NCBI GenBank assembly: GCA_905213725.1
Contig: CAJMJM010000087.1
Span: 1-7,778 of the forward strand
Reading direction: 5' to 3'
From: Collinsella aerofaciens
GTDB taxonomy: Bacteria; Actinomycetota; Coriobacteriia; Coriobacteriales; Coriobacteriaceae
Length of the DNA stretch: 7,778 nt
The position numbers were made by a program, and so were the translations under genes. The notes below the pieces were generated by a model that saw only the letters and a program-made list of their open reading frames with translations, was not told the origin of the DNA and searched no databases. Below, one piece after another: positions 1 to 5,680 of this stretch. The first letter of the stretch is position 1, and each line of letters opens with the position of its first letter.

Positions 1-315
1 ATTGTAGTAGTTGCCGGGCAGCGCTTCCATGCGCTGCAGATCCTCGGCCATGGCCTCCAGGGCAAACTCGCGCGCCCGCTCCTTAGCGGAGCAGGGGTTA
101 TAGGTATACGGGGCATGAGCCACGAGCGGGCCAAAGTCGTTTTGCTCCATAAGCTCGCGCAGGGCCGCCACGTCATCCATGTCAAGGTCTTTTGCCTTGC
201 CACCGCGCGGGTTGCGCGTAAAGAACGCAAAGGTATTGGCGCCAATGGACAACGCCGTCTCCCCCATTGCCCGATAGCCCTTCGTCGTCGAAAGATGACA
301 CCCGATCGTCAGCAT
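1..315 (-). CDS. nfo: Endonuclease IV (deoxyribonuclease IV), N-terminal part, cut by window edge
   Basis: The first 105 codons are present; the gene continues past the left edge. Endonuclease IV is a zinc-dependent AP endonuclease that nicks DNA 5' of abasic sites in base-excision repair. The sequence opens with the family signature MLTIGCHLST, continues with GANTFAFFTRNPRGG (residues 26-39), the equivalent of the family's 'GA.AF..FT.NPR' strand, and then LVAHAPYTYNP (64-74), where His67 matches the first zinc-ligand histidine (His69 in E. coli Nfo). The other metal ligands lie beyond the window. The ATG at 313-315 is preceded by AAGGGAG eight bases upstream, which fixes the start. E. coli Nfo is 285 residues, so roughly a third is visible. 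It is the third gene of a minus-strand run and is separated from the upstream oxidoreductase by a 150-base gap holding a structured repeat. The family call is firm from the N-terminal motifs, although the missing C-terminal half cannot be checked. Confidence 0.92.
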   Translation of the reverse strand, partial: MLTIGCHLSTTKGYRAMGETALSIGANTFAFFTRNPRGGKAKDLDMDDVAALRELMEQNDFGPLVAHAPYTYNPCSAKERAREFALEAMAEDLQRMEALPGNYYN

Positions 316-333
316 CTCCAGCTCTCCCTTATC

Positions 334-409
334 AGTTGCGGTGAAATACGGTCTATTGGTGCCCTATTTTGGCGCAAACAGACCGTATTCCACCGCAAGT
401 TATAAAAGG
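334..409 (-). repeat. 76-bp hairpin element, copy 1 (leader of nfo)
   Basis: This is one of two ungapped 76-bp copies in the window; by my count 58 of 76 positions match the copy at 1500-1575. Bases 336-354 pair with 380-398 in a 19-bp stem around a 25-base loop. Read as minus-strand RNA the stem is unbroken, because the single A/C opposition (344/390) becomes a U-G pair. The order on the minus strand is CCTTTTATA, 5' arm, a loop containing AATAGGGCA, 3' arm ending CCGCAACT, then the nfo Shine-Dalgarno sequence and ATG. The position points to a 5' leader or intergenic RNA structure. I do not recognise it as a named riboswitch or REP family. Confidence 0.85.
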
Positions 410-460
410 GGCATCAGGGACAAAGGCCTCCAGGCATTCCAAGCGCTGGTGCCATGCCCC
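408..460 (-). terminator. Possible terminator of the Gfo/Idh oxidoreductase gene
   Basis: On the minus strand, just after the oxidoreductase stop codon, GGGGCAT (460-454) pairs with ATGCCCC (414-408), followed directly by TTTTATA. The 39 bases inside can form further small hairpins. The GC-rich closing stem plus U-run is terminator-like, but the loop is large. The CCTTTTATA tail is also part of the 76-bp element and is present in copy 2 without this stem, so the U-run may belong to the element instead. Modest confidence. Confidence 0.4.
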
Positions 461-465
461 ACGCC

Positions 466-1485
466 CTAAAGTTTCAAACGAATCGCATCGATGATGCGTG
501 CGCAGCGCTGTGTGGCGGCTAGGGACATGATGGGGCTTTCGAGTTTCCCCGCCCAGATGAGCTGGGTCGCATGCTGGATTTCGCCGTAGAAATCATCGAT
601 CTCAAACGGGGCATTTATTTCTAGCGTTCGACCGTCGGAATACTTCACATGGGCGAGCTCGGGGCGATGGAGACGCTCGATTTCCAACGAGCCCCGCTCA
701 CAGGCAATCGTTAAGCGGCTTTCATATGTTGCTTTGCCGTCGCACGCCATATGAATGGGTATACCGCCGACGCTCATATGGATCTCGTCGGCCCAATCGA
801 CGCGGCCGCCCGATACGTCACGCCAGCGAACTTCACGGGACGAAACCTCGCACGCGCCCGCGAGCAAATCCTCAAACCAACCGACCGCATAACAGCCCAT
901 GTCATATAGACAGCCGCCCTGCAACGGATCAAGCAGATAGCCCGAAGGAGGCTCGCCGTAATCGAGCTTTTGCACGCTTTCAATCGAGACAATACGGCCA
1001 AGCTCACCCGACGCAAGCAAGTCCTTCACGCGAGCGCGCATCGGGCAAAACCGATTCTTCATCGCCTCCATAAACAGCACGCCGCGCTCACGAGAGGTGG
1101 AGGCAATCGAGAGAGCCTCTTCCTCACTCAAAACGGCCGGCTTTTCGCACAGCACGGCCTTTCCGGCGCGCAGCGCGCGACAGGCCCAACGCGTATGCAT
1201 GCCATGCGGAAGAGCCAAGTAGATTGCGTCGACATCGGGGTCGGCAATCAGCGCGTCATAAGCCGCATTGCCGTTATCGTCGACCGAGACATGGCCATGC
1301 GCAGCATCGATCGAAAACACTCGGCAAAATTCCTCGACATGTGCAGGAGTGCGGCCGGCCGCAGCCACCAGCCGTGCCCCGTCGACCTTCTTGAGCGACG
1401 ATGCAAATCGATGAGAAATGTGCCCGGCGCCCAAAATGCCCCAACGAACCTCACGCGAATCATTACGTAAACCTCGGTCACCCAC
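466..1485 (-). CDS. Gfo/Idh/MocA family NAD(P)-dependent oxidoreductase
   Basis: This is a 339-residue dehydrogenase of the glucose-fructose oxidoreductase / inositol dehydrogenase / MocA family, the family's usual length. An N-terminal Rossmann fold is shown by WGILGAGHIS (residues 15-24). The hallmark VLCEKPAVLS (111-120) carries the conserved EKP, whose lysine normally sits at the active site. After it comes the alpha/beta C-terminal domain with GGCLYDMGCYAVG (180-192), the equivalent of the substrate-pocket 'GGG.L.D.G.Y' motif; it looks closest to the dihydrodiol/xylose dehydrogenase-like branch. The substrate, probably a sugar, polyol or other carbonyl compound, cannot be deduced. The start is GTG at 1483-1485 with GGGAG about six bases upstream. 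The stop is TAG. It lies downstream of the aldo/keto reductase on the same strand with a 91-base gap filled almost entirely by a 76-bp hairpin element, and upstream of nfo. A cytosolic enzyme; the family call is firm, the specific function unknown. Confidence 0.9.
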   Translation of the reverse strand: MGDRGLRNDSREVRWGILGAGHISHRFASSLKKVDGARLVAAAGRTPAHVEEFCRVFSIDAAHGHVSVDDNGNAAYDALIADPDVDAIYLALPHGMHTRWACRALRAGKAVLCEKPAVLSEEEALSIASTSRERGVLFMEAMKNRFCPMRARVKDLLASGELGRIVSIESVQKLDYGEPPSGYLLDPLQGGCLYDMGCYAVGWFEDLLAGACEVSSREVRWRDVSGGRVDWADEIHMSVGGIPIHMACDGKATYESRLTIACERGSLEIERLHRPELAHVKYSDGRTLEINAPFEIDDFYGEIQHATQLIWAGKLESPIMSLAATQRCARIIDAIRLKL

Positions 1486-1499
1486 GATAGTCTCCCATT

Positions 1500-1575
1500 A
1501 GTTGCGGCGAAATAGTTCCTGCTGTTGCCCTATTCTGCCGTAAACAGGAACTATTCCATCACAAGATATAAAAGG
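1500..1575 (-). repeat. 76-bp hairpin element, copy 2 (between aldo/keto reductase and Gfo/Idh genes)
   Basis: This is the second copy of the element at 334-409. The stem is 1502-1520 with 1546-1564. The inner six-base arms differ from copy 1 at four positions on each side (GTTCCT/AGGAAC here, CGGTCT/AGACCG there), and all four changes keep the pairing. Read as minus-strand RNA the stem has one C-A mismatch and three G-U pairs; read as plus-strand RNA it would have three A-C mismatches and one G-U pair. The copy begins one base after the aldo/keto reductase TGA and ends three bases before the GGGAG Shine-Dalgarno of the next gene, so it occupies essentially the whole intergenic gap. Confidence 0.85.
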
Positions 1576-1576
1576 A

Positions 1577-2767
1577 TCATGAGGAGCGCGTTGTGCGGAA
1601 GGCTTTAAGCACAGCCGTTACGGGGCCAGGCTGGAAACGTCGGCGCACGTCATCGAGACGCTCGGGAATATCGATGTGCTGCGGGCAGTGCCGCGCGCAT
1701 TTGCCGCATTTGACGCAATTGCTCACCAACTTGGGCTCGCTTGTGCGCACCGCGCTCGCCGTAAAGTATTGAGACAGCCCCGTAAACCAGCTGTGCGCAT
1801 AGCTTGCGTTGTAGGCGGCAAAACATCCAGGGATATTGATGCCTTTAGGGCACGGCATGCAATAGCCGCATCCCGTGCAGGGCACACGGTTCGATTTCTC
1901 AAACTCCATCAACACGCGCGCAATCGTGTCGAGCTGGTTGGCCGTCATCGAATTCGGCAACGCGAGGTCTGCCAGTGACGAATTCTCGTCCACCTGCGCG
2001 GTATCGGTCATACCCGAAAGCAACATGGTCACCTGGGGATGATTCCACACCCACGAGAGCCCCCAAGCGGCAGGCATATGCAAATGCCGATCGCATGCAC
2101 CATCGAGAACAGCGCGCGCCCGCGGAGGCAATTTGCCTGCCAAGCGTCCGCCCAAAAGCGGCTCCATCACAAACACCGCGAGACCTCGCTCGGCGGCGGC
2201 CATGAGCCCCGCCGTTCCCGCCTGATATCGTTCTCCAGCGTAGTTGTACTGGATCTGGCAAAAGTCCCACTCATACGCATCGAGCATCGTAAGGAAGTCC
2301 GCCGCGCTGCCGTGGTACGAAAAGCCTATCTGACGAATACGCCCTGCAGCCTTTTGCTGCGCGATCCAGTCCTCGATGCCCAACGCCACCACACGTTCCC
2401 ACTGGGCGGGCGAGGTAATGTTGTGCATGAGGTAATAGTCGATATGGTCAGTCCGTAGGCGGCGCAGTTGCTCGTCGAAGAACCGGTCGAAATCCTCCGC
2501 GCATTTGCACGAAGCATGCGGCAGCTTGGTTGCGAGCAAAACCTGGTCGCGCAAGCCCAGGCGCTCAAGCGACGCACCCACGCACGCCTCGTTGCCGGGA
2601 TAGAGATAGGCCGTGTCCAGGTAGTTAATCCCCTGCTCCACCGCACGGGAAATGATGGCATCGGCTGTCTTCGCATCCGGACGTCCCGGCGCACCGGGAA
2701 ACCTCATGCAGCCCAGACCCAGAGCGGATATTCGGTTACCACTTTTAGGGTCAACGCGGTATTGCAC
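1577..2767 (-). CDS. Aldo/keto reductase with C-terminal ferredoxin (4Fe-4S) domain
   Basis: This 396-residue protein belongs to the 'ferredoxin-containing' aldo/keto reductase family (COG1453 type). The N-terminal TIM barrel begins with ALGLGCMRFP (15-24). The catalytic tetrad is visible: Asp51 and Tyr56 in DTAYLYPGNE, Lys81 in LLATKLPH, and His115 in YYLMHN. The C-terminal part has two cysteine clusters: CTGCGYCMPCP (Cys297, 300, 303, 306) and CVKCGKCARHCP (Cys351, 354, 357, 361). These are expected to bind one or two iron-sulfur clusters, implying electron transfer between ferredoxin-type carriers and a carbonyl substrate rather than simple NADPH use; this is inference from the family. The start is GTG (2765-2767) behind a G-rich AGGGGAGGGGG stretch. 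It is the first gene of the minus-strand run and is followed directly by a 76-bp hairpin element. Substrate unknown; likely cytosolic and oxygen-sensitive, fitting an anaerobe. Confidence 0.92.
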   Translation of the reverse strand: MQYRVDPKSGNRISALGLGCMRFPGAPGRPDAKTADAIISRAVEQGINYLDTAYLYPGNEACVGASLERLGLRDQVLLATKLPHASCKCAEDFDRFFDEQLRRLRTDHIDYYLMHNITSPAQWERVVALGIEDWIAQQKAAGRIRQIGFSYHGSAADFLTMLDAYEWDFCQIQYNYAGERYQAGTAGLMAAAERGLAVFVMEPLLGGRLAGKLPPRARAVLDGACDRHLHMPAAWGLSWVWNHPQVTMLLSGMTDTAQVDENSSLADLALPNSMTANQLDTIARVLMEFEKSNRVPCTGCGYCMPCPKGINIPGCFAAYNASYAHSWFTGLSQYFTASAVRTSEPKLVSNCVKCGKCARHCPQHIDIPERLDDVRRRFQPGPVTAVLKAFRTTRSS

Positions 2768-2929
2768 GCCCCCTCCCCTCCCATCTAAGCCCTGACATGG
2801 CGAAACAATTCCGTCACGTCATCGAAACACATCGGTATCGCAATTGAGAACGTATCGTAACGCAGCAGAAATCGAGCTGTCACGGCACCGCTTTAACATC
2901 AGCAAAAAGCCCGATGAAAGGAGACGAGC
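2768..2929. promoter_or_regulatory. Divergent intergenic region, promoters not resolved
   Basis: These 162 bases separate the aldo/keto reductase start (minus) from the cyclase remnant (plus), so promoters for both should lie here. I could not place a convincing -35/-10 pair on either strand; the best minus-strand candidate, TTACGA-17-TACCGA, is weak. GTATCG occurs twice on the plus strand (in CGGTATCGC and ACGTATCGT) separated by one to two helical turns, which could be an operator half-site pair or chance. Confidence 0.3.
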
Positions 2930-3125
2930 GTGACCACACGCGAGGATGCCTACCCCCTACCCCGGCGAACAATACATCCTCTCGGTCGACCGTTACCAGA
3001 TCGAGGTCATGGACCATCTGGACGAGCTTCCCGCCACGGGCGCCGTCATCTTCTGCACCTTCCCTAAGGTCCGCGATGGTGTCGGATACCCCGCACGCGT
3101 TTTTGCAGTCTGCCCTGCAGCGTAA
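2930..3125 (+). pseudogene. Cyclase-family (kynurenine formamidase-like) C-terminal remnant, frameshifted
   Basis: An ORF from ATG 2946 to TAA 3125 encodes 59 residues that look like the C-terminal end of a cyclase / kynurenine-formamidase-like hydrolase (PF04199 type). It contains EQYILSVDRYQIEVMDHLDE, then LPATGAVIFCTFPKVRDG and VGYPARVFAVCP; full-length members of about 210-250 residues end with this kind of 'FPKVKDG.GYPAR.FAICP' tail. The N-terminal metal-binding and catalytic part is missing. The best ribosome site (AAAGGAG, six bases before GTG 2930) is in a different frame. Removing one C from the five-C run at 2953-2957 would join GTG 2930 to the cyclase frame and give about 64 residues beginning VTTREDAYPYPGEQ. 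So this is a truncated remnant with an apparent one-base insertion, or possibly a sequencing error in the C run. The family call rests on the tail motif from memory. A terminator follows at 3198. Confidence 0.6.
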
Positions 3126-3186
3126 GTTCCCATGCGTTTGTTCTTCTAAATTCAGCCTCCGGTGCACGCTTCATGCCCCAGCGGCA

Positions 3187-3192
3187 TACAAT
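3187..3192 (+). promoter_or_regulatory. Possible -10 box for the ketopantoate reductase gene
   Basis: TACAAT at 3187-3192 is a good -10 hexamer, but no recognisable -35 lies 16-18 bases upstream. Transcription would begin at about 3199, at the foot of the terminator hairpin. This would give panE its own promoter despite the terminator. Weak on its own. Confidence 0.3.
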
Positions 3193-3197
3193 CCATC

Positions 3198-3224
3198 AGG
3201 CGCCCCGCACGCGGGCGCCTTTTT
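3198..3224 (+). terminator. Rho-independent terminator immediately upstream of panE
   Basis: AGGCGCCC (3198-3205) pairs perfectly with GGGCGCCT (3213-3220) around a seven-base loop and is followed by a five-T run (3220-3224). This is a strong plus-strand terminator for the cyclase remnant's transcript. It ends only 17 bases before the panE start codon, so the panE ribosome binding site follows it at once. Confidence 0.8.
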
Positions 3225-3241
3225 GTGAGGAGATGATTCAC

Positions 3242-4156
3242 ATGCAGATCAACAAGGTCGCCTTTATCGGCAAGGGCGGCGTGGGCCTGCTCTACGGCAG
3301 TATGATTGCCAAGACCCTCGGCAACGATGCCGTCGAATACGTCATGGATGATGCTCGTTTCGAGCGTCACGCGAACGACGTGTTCACCATCAACGGCGAA
3401 CCCTGCGAGCTCACGTCCGTCCGCGCCAGCGAGGCAACGCCTGCCGATCTGGTCATCCTGACGGTCAAGACCACCGGTCTCGACCAAGCACTCAAGACTA
3501 TGGAGCGCGTCGTGGGACCCAACACGCTCATCGCCTCGCTGTGCAACGGCATCACGAGCGAGCAAAAGATTGCCGAGCGCTTTGGCTGGGAGCATACCGT
3601 CCTGGGTATCTGCCAGGGCATGGACGCCGTGTTCCTCAACGGAGAGCTCACCTTTACCAACACTGGCGAAATCCGCTTTGGCGCGGCGGCCGGTACTTTT
3701 TTTGTTAATTTGACGGCTATTGACGAGCTCTACACGCGCTGCGGTATTGCCCATACCGTCGAGAGCGACATTGCGCACCGCATGTGGGCCAAACTCATGC
3801 TCAACGACGGCATCAACCAGACCTGCATGGCCTACGGCGGGACCTACGGAAGCGCCACGGAGCCCGGCTCCGAGCAACGTCGCTGCTTTGTTTCCGCCAT
3901 GCGCGAAACGCTTGCGGTCGCCAACGCCGAGGGCGTTAAGCTGACCGAGGCAGACCTGACGCAGATGGTGCATCTCATCGAGGGAATCGACCCCGCCGGT
4001 ATGCCCTCGATGGCGCAGGACCGCATCGCACAACGAAAAACCGAAGTCGAGGAGTTCGCAGGCACCATTTGCCGCCTGGCCGCCAAACACGATATCCAAG
4101 TGCCGCAAAACGATTGGCTCTACCAGAGGATTCGCGAAATAGAAAGCAGCTGGTAG
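3242..4156 (+). CDS. panE: 2-dehydropantoate 2-reductase (ketopantoate reductase)
   Basis: A 304-residue ApbA/PanE-family enzyme that reduces ketopantoate to pantoate with NADPH in pantothenate and coenzyme A synthesis. The N-terminal Rossmann motif is FIGKGGVGLLYG (8-19). SLCNGITSEQ (99-108) matches the family's 'QNG....E' substrate-site loop. WAKLMLNDGIN (182-192) supplies Lys184, Asn188 and Asn192, with the spacing of E. coli Lys176, Asn180 and Asn184. The C-terminal signature PSMAQDRIAQRKTEVE (255-270) supplies Glu268, equivalent to catalytic Glu256. I chose ATG 3242 because GAGGAG lies at the right distance; ATG 3233 directly abuts it, and longer starts run through a terminator. Codons around 3694-3713, with a seven-T run at 3697-3703, are AT-rich for this gene. 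Some family members act on other 2-keto acids, so the substrate is probable, not proven. No panB or panC is adjacent. Confidence 0.9.
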   Translation: MQINKVAFIGKGGVGLLYGSMIAKTLGNDAVEYVMDDARFERHANDVFTINGEPCELTSVRASEATPADLVILTVKTTGLDQALKTMERVVGPNTLIASLCNGITSEQKIAERFGWEHTVLGICQGMDAVFLNGELTFTNTGEIRFGAAAGTFFVNLTAIDELYTRCGIAHTVESDIAHRMWAKLMLNDGINQTCMAYGGTYGSATEPGSEQRRCFVSAMRETLAVANAEGVKLTEADLTQMVHLIEGIDPAGMPSMAQDRIAQRKTEVEEFAGTICRLAAKHDIQVPQNDWLYQRIREIESSW

Positions 4157-4192
4157 CCTCGGCCGCATCGCGACGCGCGCAATACAAGCAGA

Positions 4193-4230
4193 CAGGCCTT
4201 CGCGAGGATTCCGTCATTCGCGAAGGCCTG
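4193..4230. terminator. Shared hairpin terminator between convergent genes
   Basis: CAGGCCTTCGCGA (4193-4205) pairs perfectly over 13 bp with TCGCGAAGGCCTG (4218-4230), with a 12-base loop. It sits 36 bases after the plus-strand panE stop and 17 bases after the minus-strand small-protein stop. The flanking T content is modest (TTGCATTT on plus, TCTGCTTGT on minus). The position between convergent genes supports a bidirectional terminator. Confidence 0.7.
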
Positions 4231-4247
4231 TTGCATTTAGCTCGAGG

Positions 4248-4466
4248 CTAAAACTGAGGCTTATTTTGCGATTCCGGAACCTCGTCCTCGTCATCGCGGC
4301 AAAGTAGCACGCCGGCGCTTCCCAGCAGCGCCGCTGCAATCAAAGCGCCCACAACCACAGGAGCGGCACCCGTAGCGGACTGCAAGCCGACAACTAACGC
4401 CGCCGTCGGACCAAGACATCCGATCAAAAGGGCAACGACGGCAATAGCGATATCTCGAGCGTTCAT
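4248..4466 (-). CDS. Small two-helix membrane protein, function unknown
   Basis: A 72-residue predicted membrane protein that I do not recognise. Two hydrophobic stretches, about residues 6-28 and 34-56, rich in Ala, Val, Leu and Gly, are joined by a short turn (LQSATG) and followed by an acidic hydrophilic tail (RDDEDEVPES). One cysteine lies in helix 1 and one at the end of helix 2. The likely form is a helical hairpin with the acidic tail in the cytoplasm. The start is ATG 4464-4466 with GGAGG ten bases upstream; the stop is TAG. Its leader contains a perfect 9-bp hairpin directly before the ribosome binding site, and its end shares a terminator with panE. That flanking architecture and a clean Shine-Dalgarno support a real gene despite its size. 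Confidence 0.7.
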   Translation of the reverse strand: MNARDIAIAVVALLIGCLGPTAALVVGLQSATGAAPVVVGALIAAALLGSAGVLLCRDDEDEVPESQNKPQF

Positions 4467-4480
4467 GGGACCACTTCCTC

Positions 4481-4505
4481 CACGAGAAAGACTTTGTTTC
4501 TCGTG
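4481..4505 (-). promoter_or_regulatory. Perfect 9-bp leader hairpin before the small membrane protein gene
   Basis: CACGAGAAA (4481-4489) and TTTCTCGTG (4497-4505) form a perfect inverted repeat around a seven-base spacer. On the minus strand the 3' arm ends immediately before the GAGGAAG ribosome binding region of the 72-residue gene. It may be a translation-modulating or mRNA-stabilising hairpin, or a repressor operator. It does not itself bury the Shine-Dalgarno. A second palindrome, CCGCGC/GCGCGG at 4518-4535, lies just upstream. Confidence 0.5.
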
Positions 4506-4583
4506 ACTTAGTGTGCCCCGCGCCCATATGCGCGGCGTACTGCCACGGTAAGCGCTCTGTTAGCTCAAGCGCATGCATAGAAC

Positions 4584-4623
4584 GGGCGTCCTTACGTTGC
4601 CCTAAAGCTCGGTAAAGACGCCC
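4584..4623 (-). terminator. Hairpin terminator after the secreted 3D-like protein gene
   Basis: On the minus strand GGGCGTCTTTAC (4623-4612) pairs with GTAAGGACGCCC (4595-4584) over 12 bp, including one U-G pair that would be A-C on the plus strand, around a 16-base loop. It lies 30 bases past the TAA of the gene ending at 4654. The following bases (GTTCTATG) hold few Ts, so termination may be inefficient. Confidence 0.55.
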
Positions 4624-4653
4624 GCCCGTCATGTCCTATTGGCTTATGGCAGA

Positions 4654-5430
4654 TTACCAGCCAGTGTAGTAGTCGGTGGTTCCGGCTGCGCAGCCGGAGT
4701 CGTAGACCTTGCACTCGCCCTTGGAACCGGTAAACGTGGAGCCCTGAGCCTTATCGCCCGCGGCCACGACGTAGTAGCCATCGGAATCGCGCCAAAAGCC
4801 CTCGGAATCCTGCGTCCATTCGCCCGTGCGGTGGTGATACAACACGTTGCTGCTGTAATAAGTCTCGCGGCGGCCGTTATAGTTATTGACGCCGCTCGAG
4901 CGCGTCAGGCCCGAGCCGTTCGCGTAATACGCAGCAGACGCGTAAGACGAGCCAGAGCCGGCGTTGTAATACGAAGCCTGAACGGCCTCAGCGGCCTCGG
5001 CTTCGGCTGCGGCAGCCTCGAGCGCCTCGCGCTTGGCATCCTCAAGCGTGGAGCGAAGCTCGTCGCGCTCGGTCGACTTGGCGTCGACCTCCCCCATCGT
5101 CAACAGGCTACCCGCACCGTCGATGCAGCCCTGCAACACAGCGCGCTCGTCATCGGTAGCATAGTCGCCATACATATTCATAATGATCTGAGCGCGCATC
5201 TCCAGGGAATCGCGCTTTGCCCCCATCGAGGCGTTCCACTCCTGCATAGAGCCATAACCGTCGCCGCGGTAGTCGACGGGCTGCACCAGCGTCGCCTCGG
5301 ACGGCGCAGATCCAACCGTATCGGATAGTGTTGCCGCGTGGGCATCAGTTGCGCCGGCGCCCGCCAAAAGTGCCACGGTCAGAGCGGCGGAAAGGGCGGC
5401 GGCTTTCGGTTTTCGTGAATCGATCCTCAT
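4654..5430 (-). CDS. Secreted protein with C-terminal 3D-like (double-psi beta-barrel) domain
   Basis: A 258-residue exported protein. Residues 1-32 form a classic signal peptide: basic MRIDSRKPK, a hydrophobic alanine/leucine core, and a likely signal peptidase I site at AHA|AT. Residues about 118-152 are a charged Ala/Glu-rich helix that may form a coiled coil. Residues 153-180 are a Ser/Tyr/Gly-rich linker. The C-terminal part has NGRRETYYSSNVLYHH (185-200), GEWTQDSEGFWRDSDGYYVV (203-222) and KVYDSGCAAGTTDYYTGW (241-258). The aspartate pattern (W.DSDG.YVVA; VYDSGCA.GTTD) resembles the 3D domain of cell-wall-active proteins, a compact double-psi beta-barrel. A role in peptidoglycan remodelling is inferred, not shown. 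The frame stays open upstream to 5736, but that stretch crosses the metY terminator; ATG 5430 has GGAGG eleven bases upstream and begins the signal peptide. Three cysteines (102, 240, 247) remain in the mature protein. Confidence 0.82.
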   Translation of the reverse strand: MRIDSRKPKAAALSAALTVALLAGAGATDAHAATLSDTVGSAPSEATLVQPVDYRGDGYGSMQEWNASMGAKRDSLEMRAQIIMNMYGDYATDDERAVLQGCIDGAGSLLTMGEVDAKSTERDELRSTLEDAKREALEAAAAEAEAAEAVQASYYNAGSGSSYASAAYYANGSGLTRSSGVNNYNGRRETYYSSNVLYHHRTGEWTQDSEGFWRDSDGYYVVAAGDKAQGSTFTGSKGECKVYDSGCAAGTTDYYTGW

Positions 5431-5641
5431 GTAGCTGGAAACCTCCGTAGTGCGTTTTTGCTGCGTTTGAGCTGCGTGTGATTCGATCGCGCTGCATAGT
5501 ACCCCGAGCAAATCGCGACCTGCGGTTTTACTCAAAAGCCGCACGTCAATTGCGTAAAACTCACATCCTCTCAACAGGAGTTTTTCACAACTCGGATGCA
5601 TAAAGCGTGTCAAAAACCCTGTTTTTGCACCCTCTCTATGC
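5431..5641 (-). promoter_or_regulatory. Upstream region of the secreted protein gene
   Basis: These 211 bases between the metY terminator and the secreted protein start hold no credible gene. A perfect TTGACA (5613-5608, minus) has no matching -10, and a TACTAT (5501-5496, minus) has no matching -35, so the promoter is unresolved. TGCGG and CCGCA flank complementary T and A runs at 5521-5543, forming a bulged 9-bp hairpin that would lie in the leader or at an operator. Confidence 0.35.
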
Positions 5642-5680
5642 AAAAAAGGCGCCTGTGCAACCATTGTTCGCACAGGCGCC
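5642..5680 (-). terminator. Rho-independent terminator of metY
   Basis: On the minus strand GGCGCCTGTGC (5680-5670) pairs perfectly over 11 bp with GCACAGGCGCC (5658-5648), with an 11-base loop, followed at once by a six-T run (5647-5642). It lies 62 bases past the metY stop codon. A textbook intrinsic terminator. Confidence 0.9.

Noticed and set aside
2880..3228. 95-residue minus frame and 104-residue plus frame around the cyclase remnant
   Set aside because: Neither translation resembles a protein family, whereas the third plus frame (2946-3125) gives a convincing cyclase tail.
3173..3241. Longer start for panE
   Set aside because: The extension would translate through the terminator hairpin at 3198-3224, and the Rossmann motif is expected near residue 8, as given by ATG 3242. 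ATG 3233 directly abuts the Shine-Dalgarno.
3152..4168. 338-residue open frame on the minus strand across panE
   Set aside because: It is antisense to panE, which has all catalytic motifs in the plus frame. The minus translation shows no family motif and overlaps the convergent terminator region without a good ribosome site.
4639..5328. 229-residue plus-strand frame opposite the secreted protein
   Set aside because: Low-complexity Ala/Val/Arg translation caused by the codon bias of the opposite gene; the minus frame has a signal peptide, a ribosome site and a terminator.
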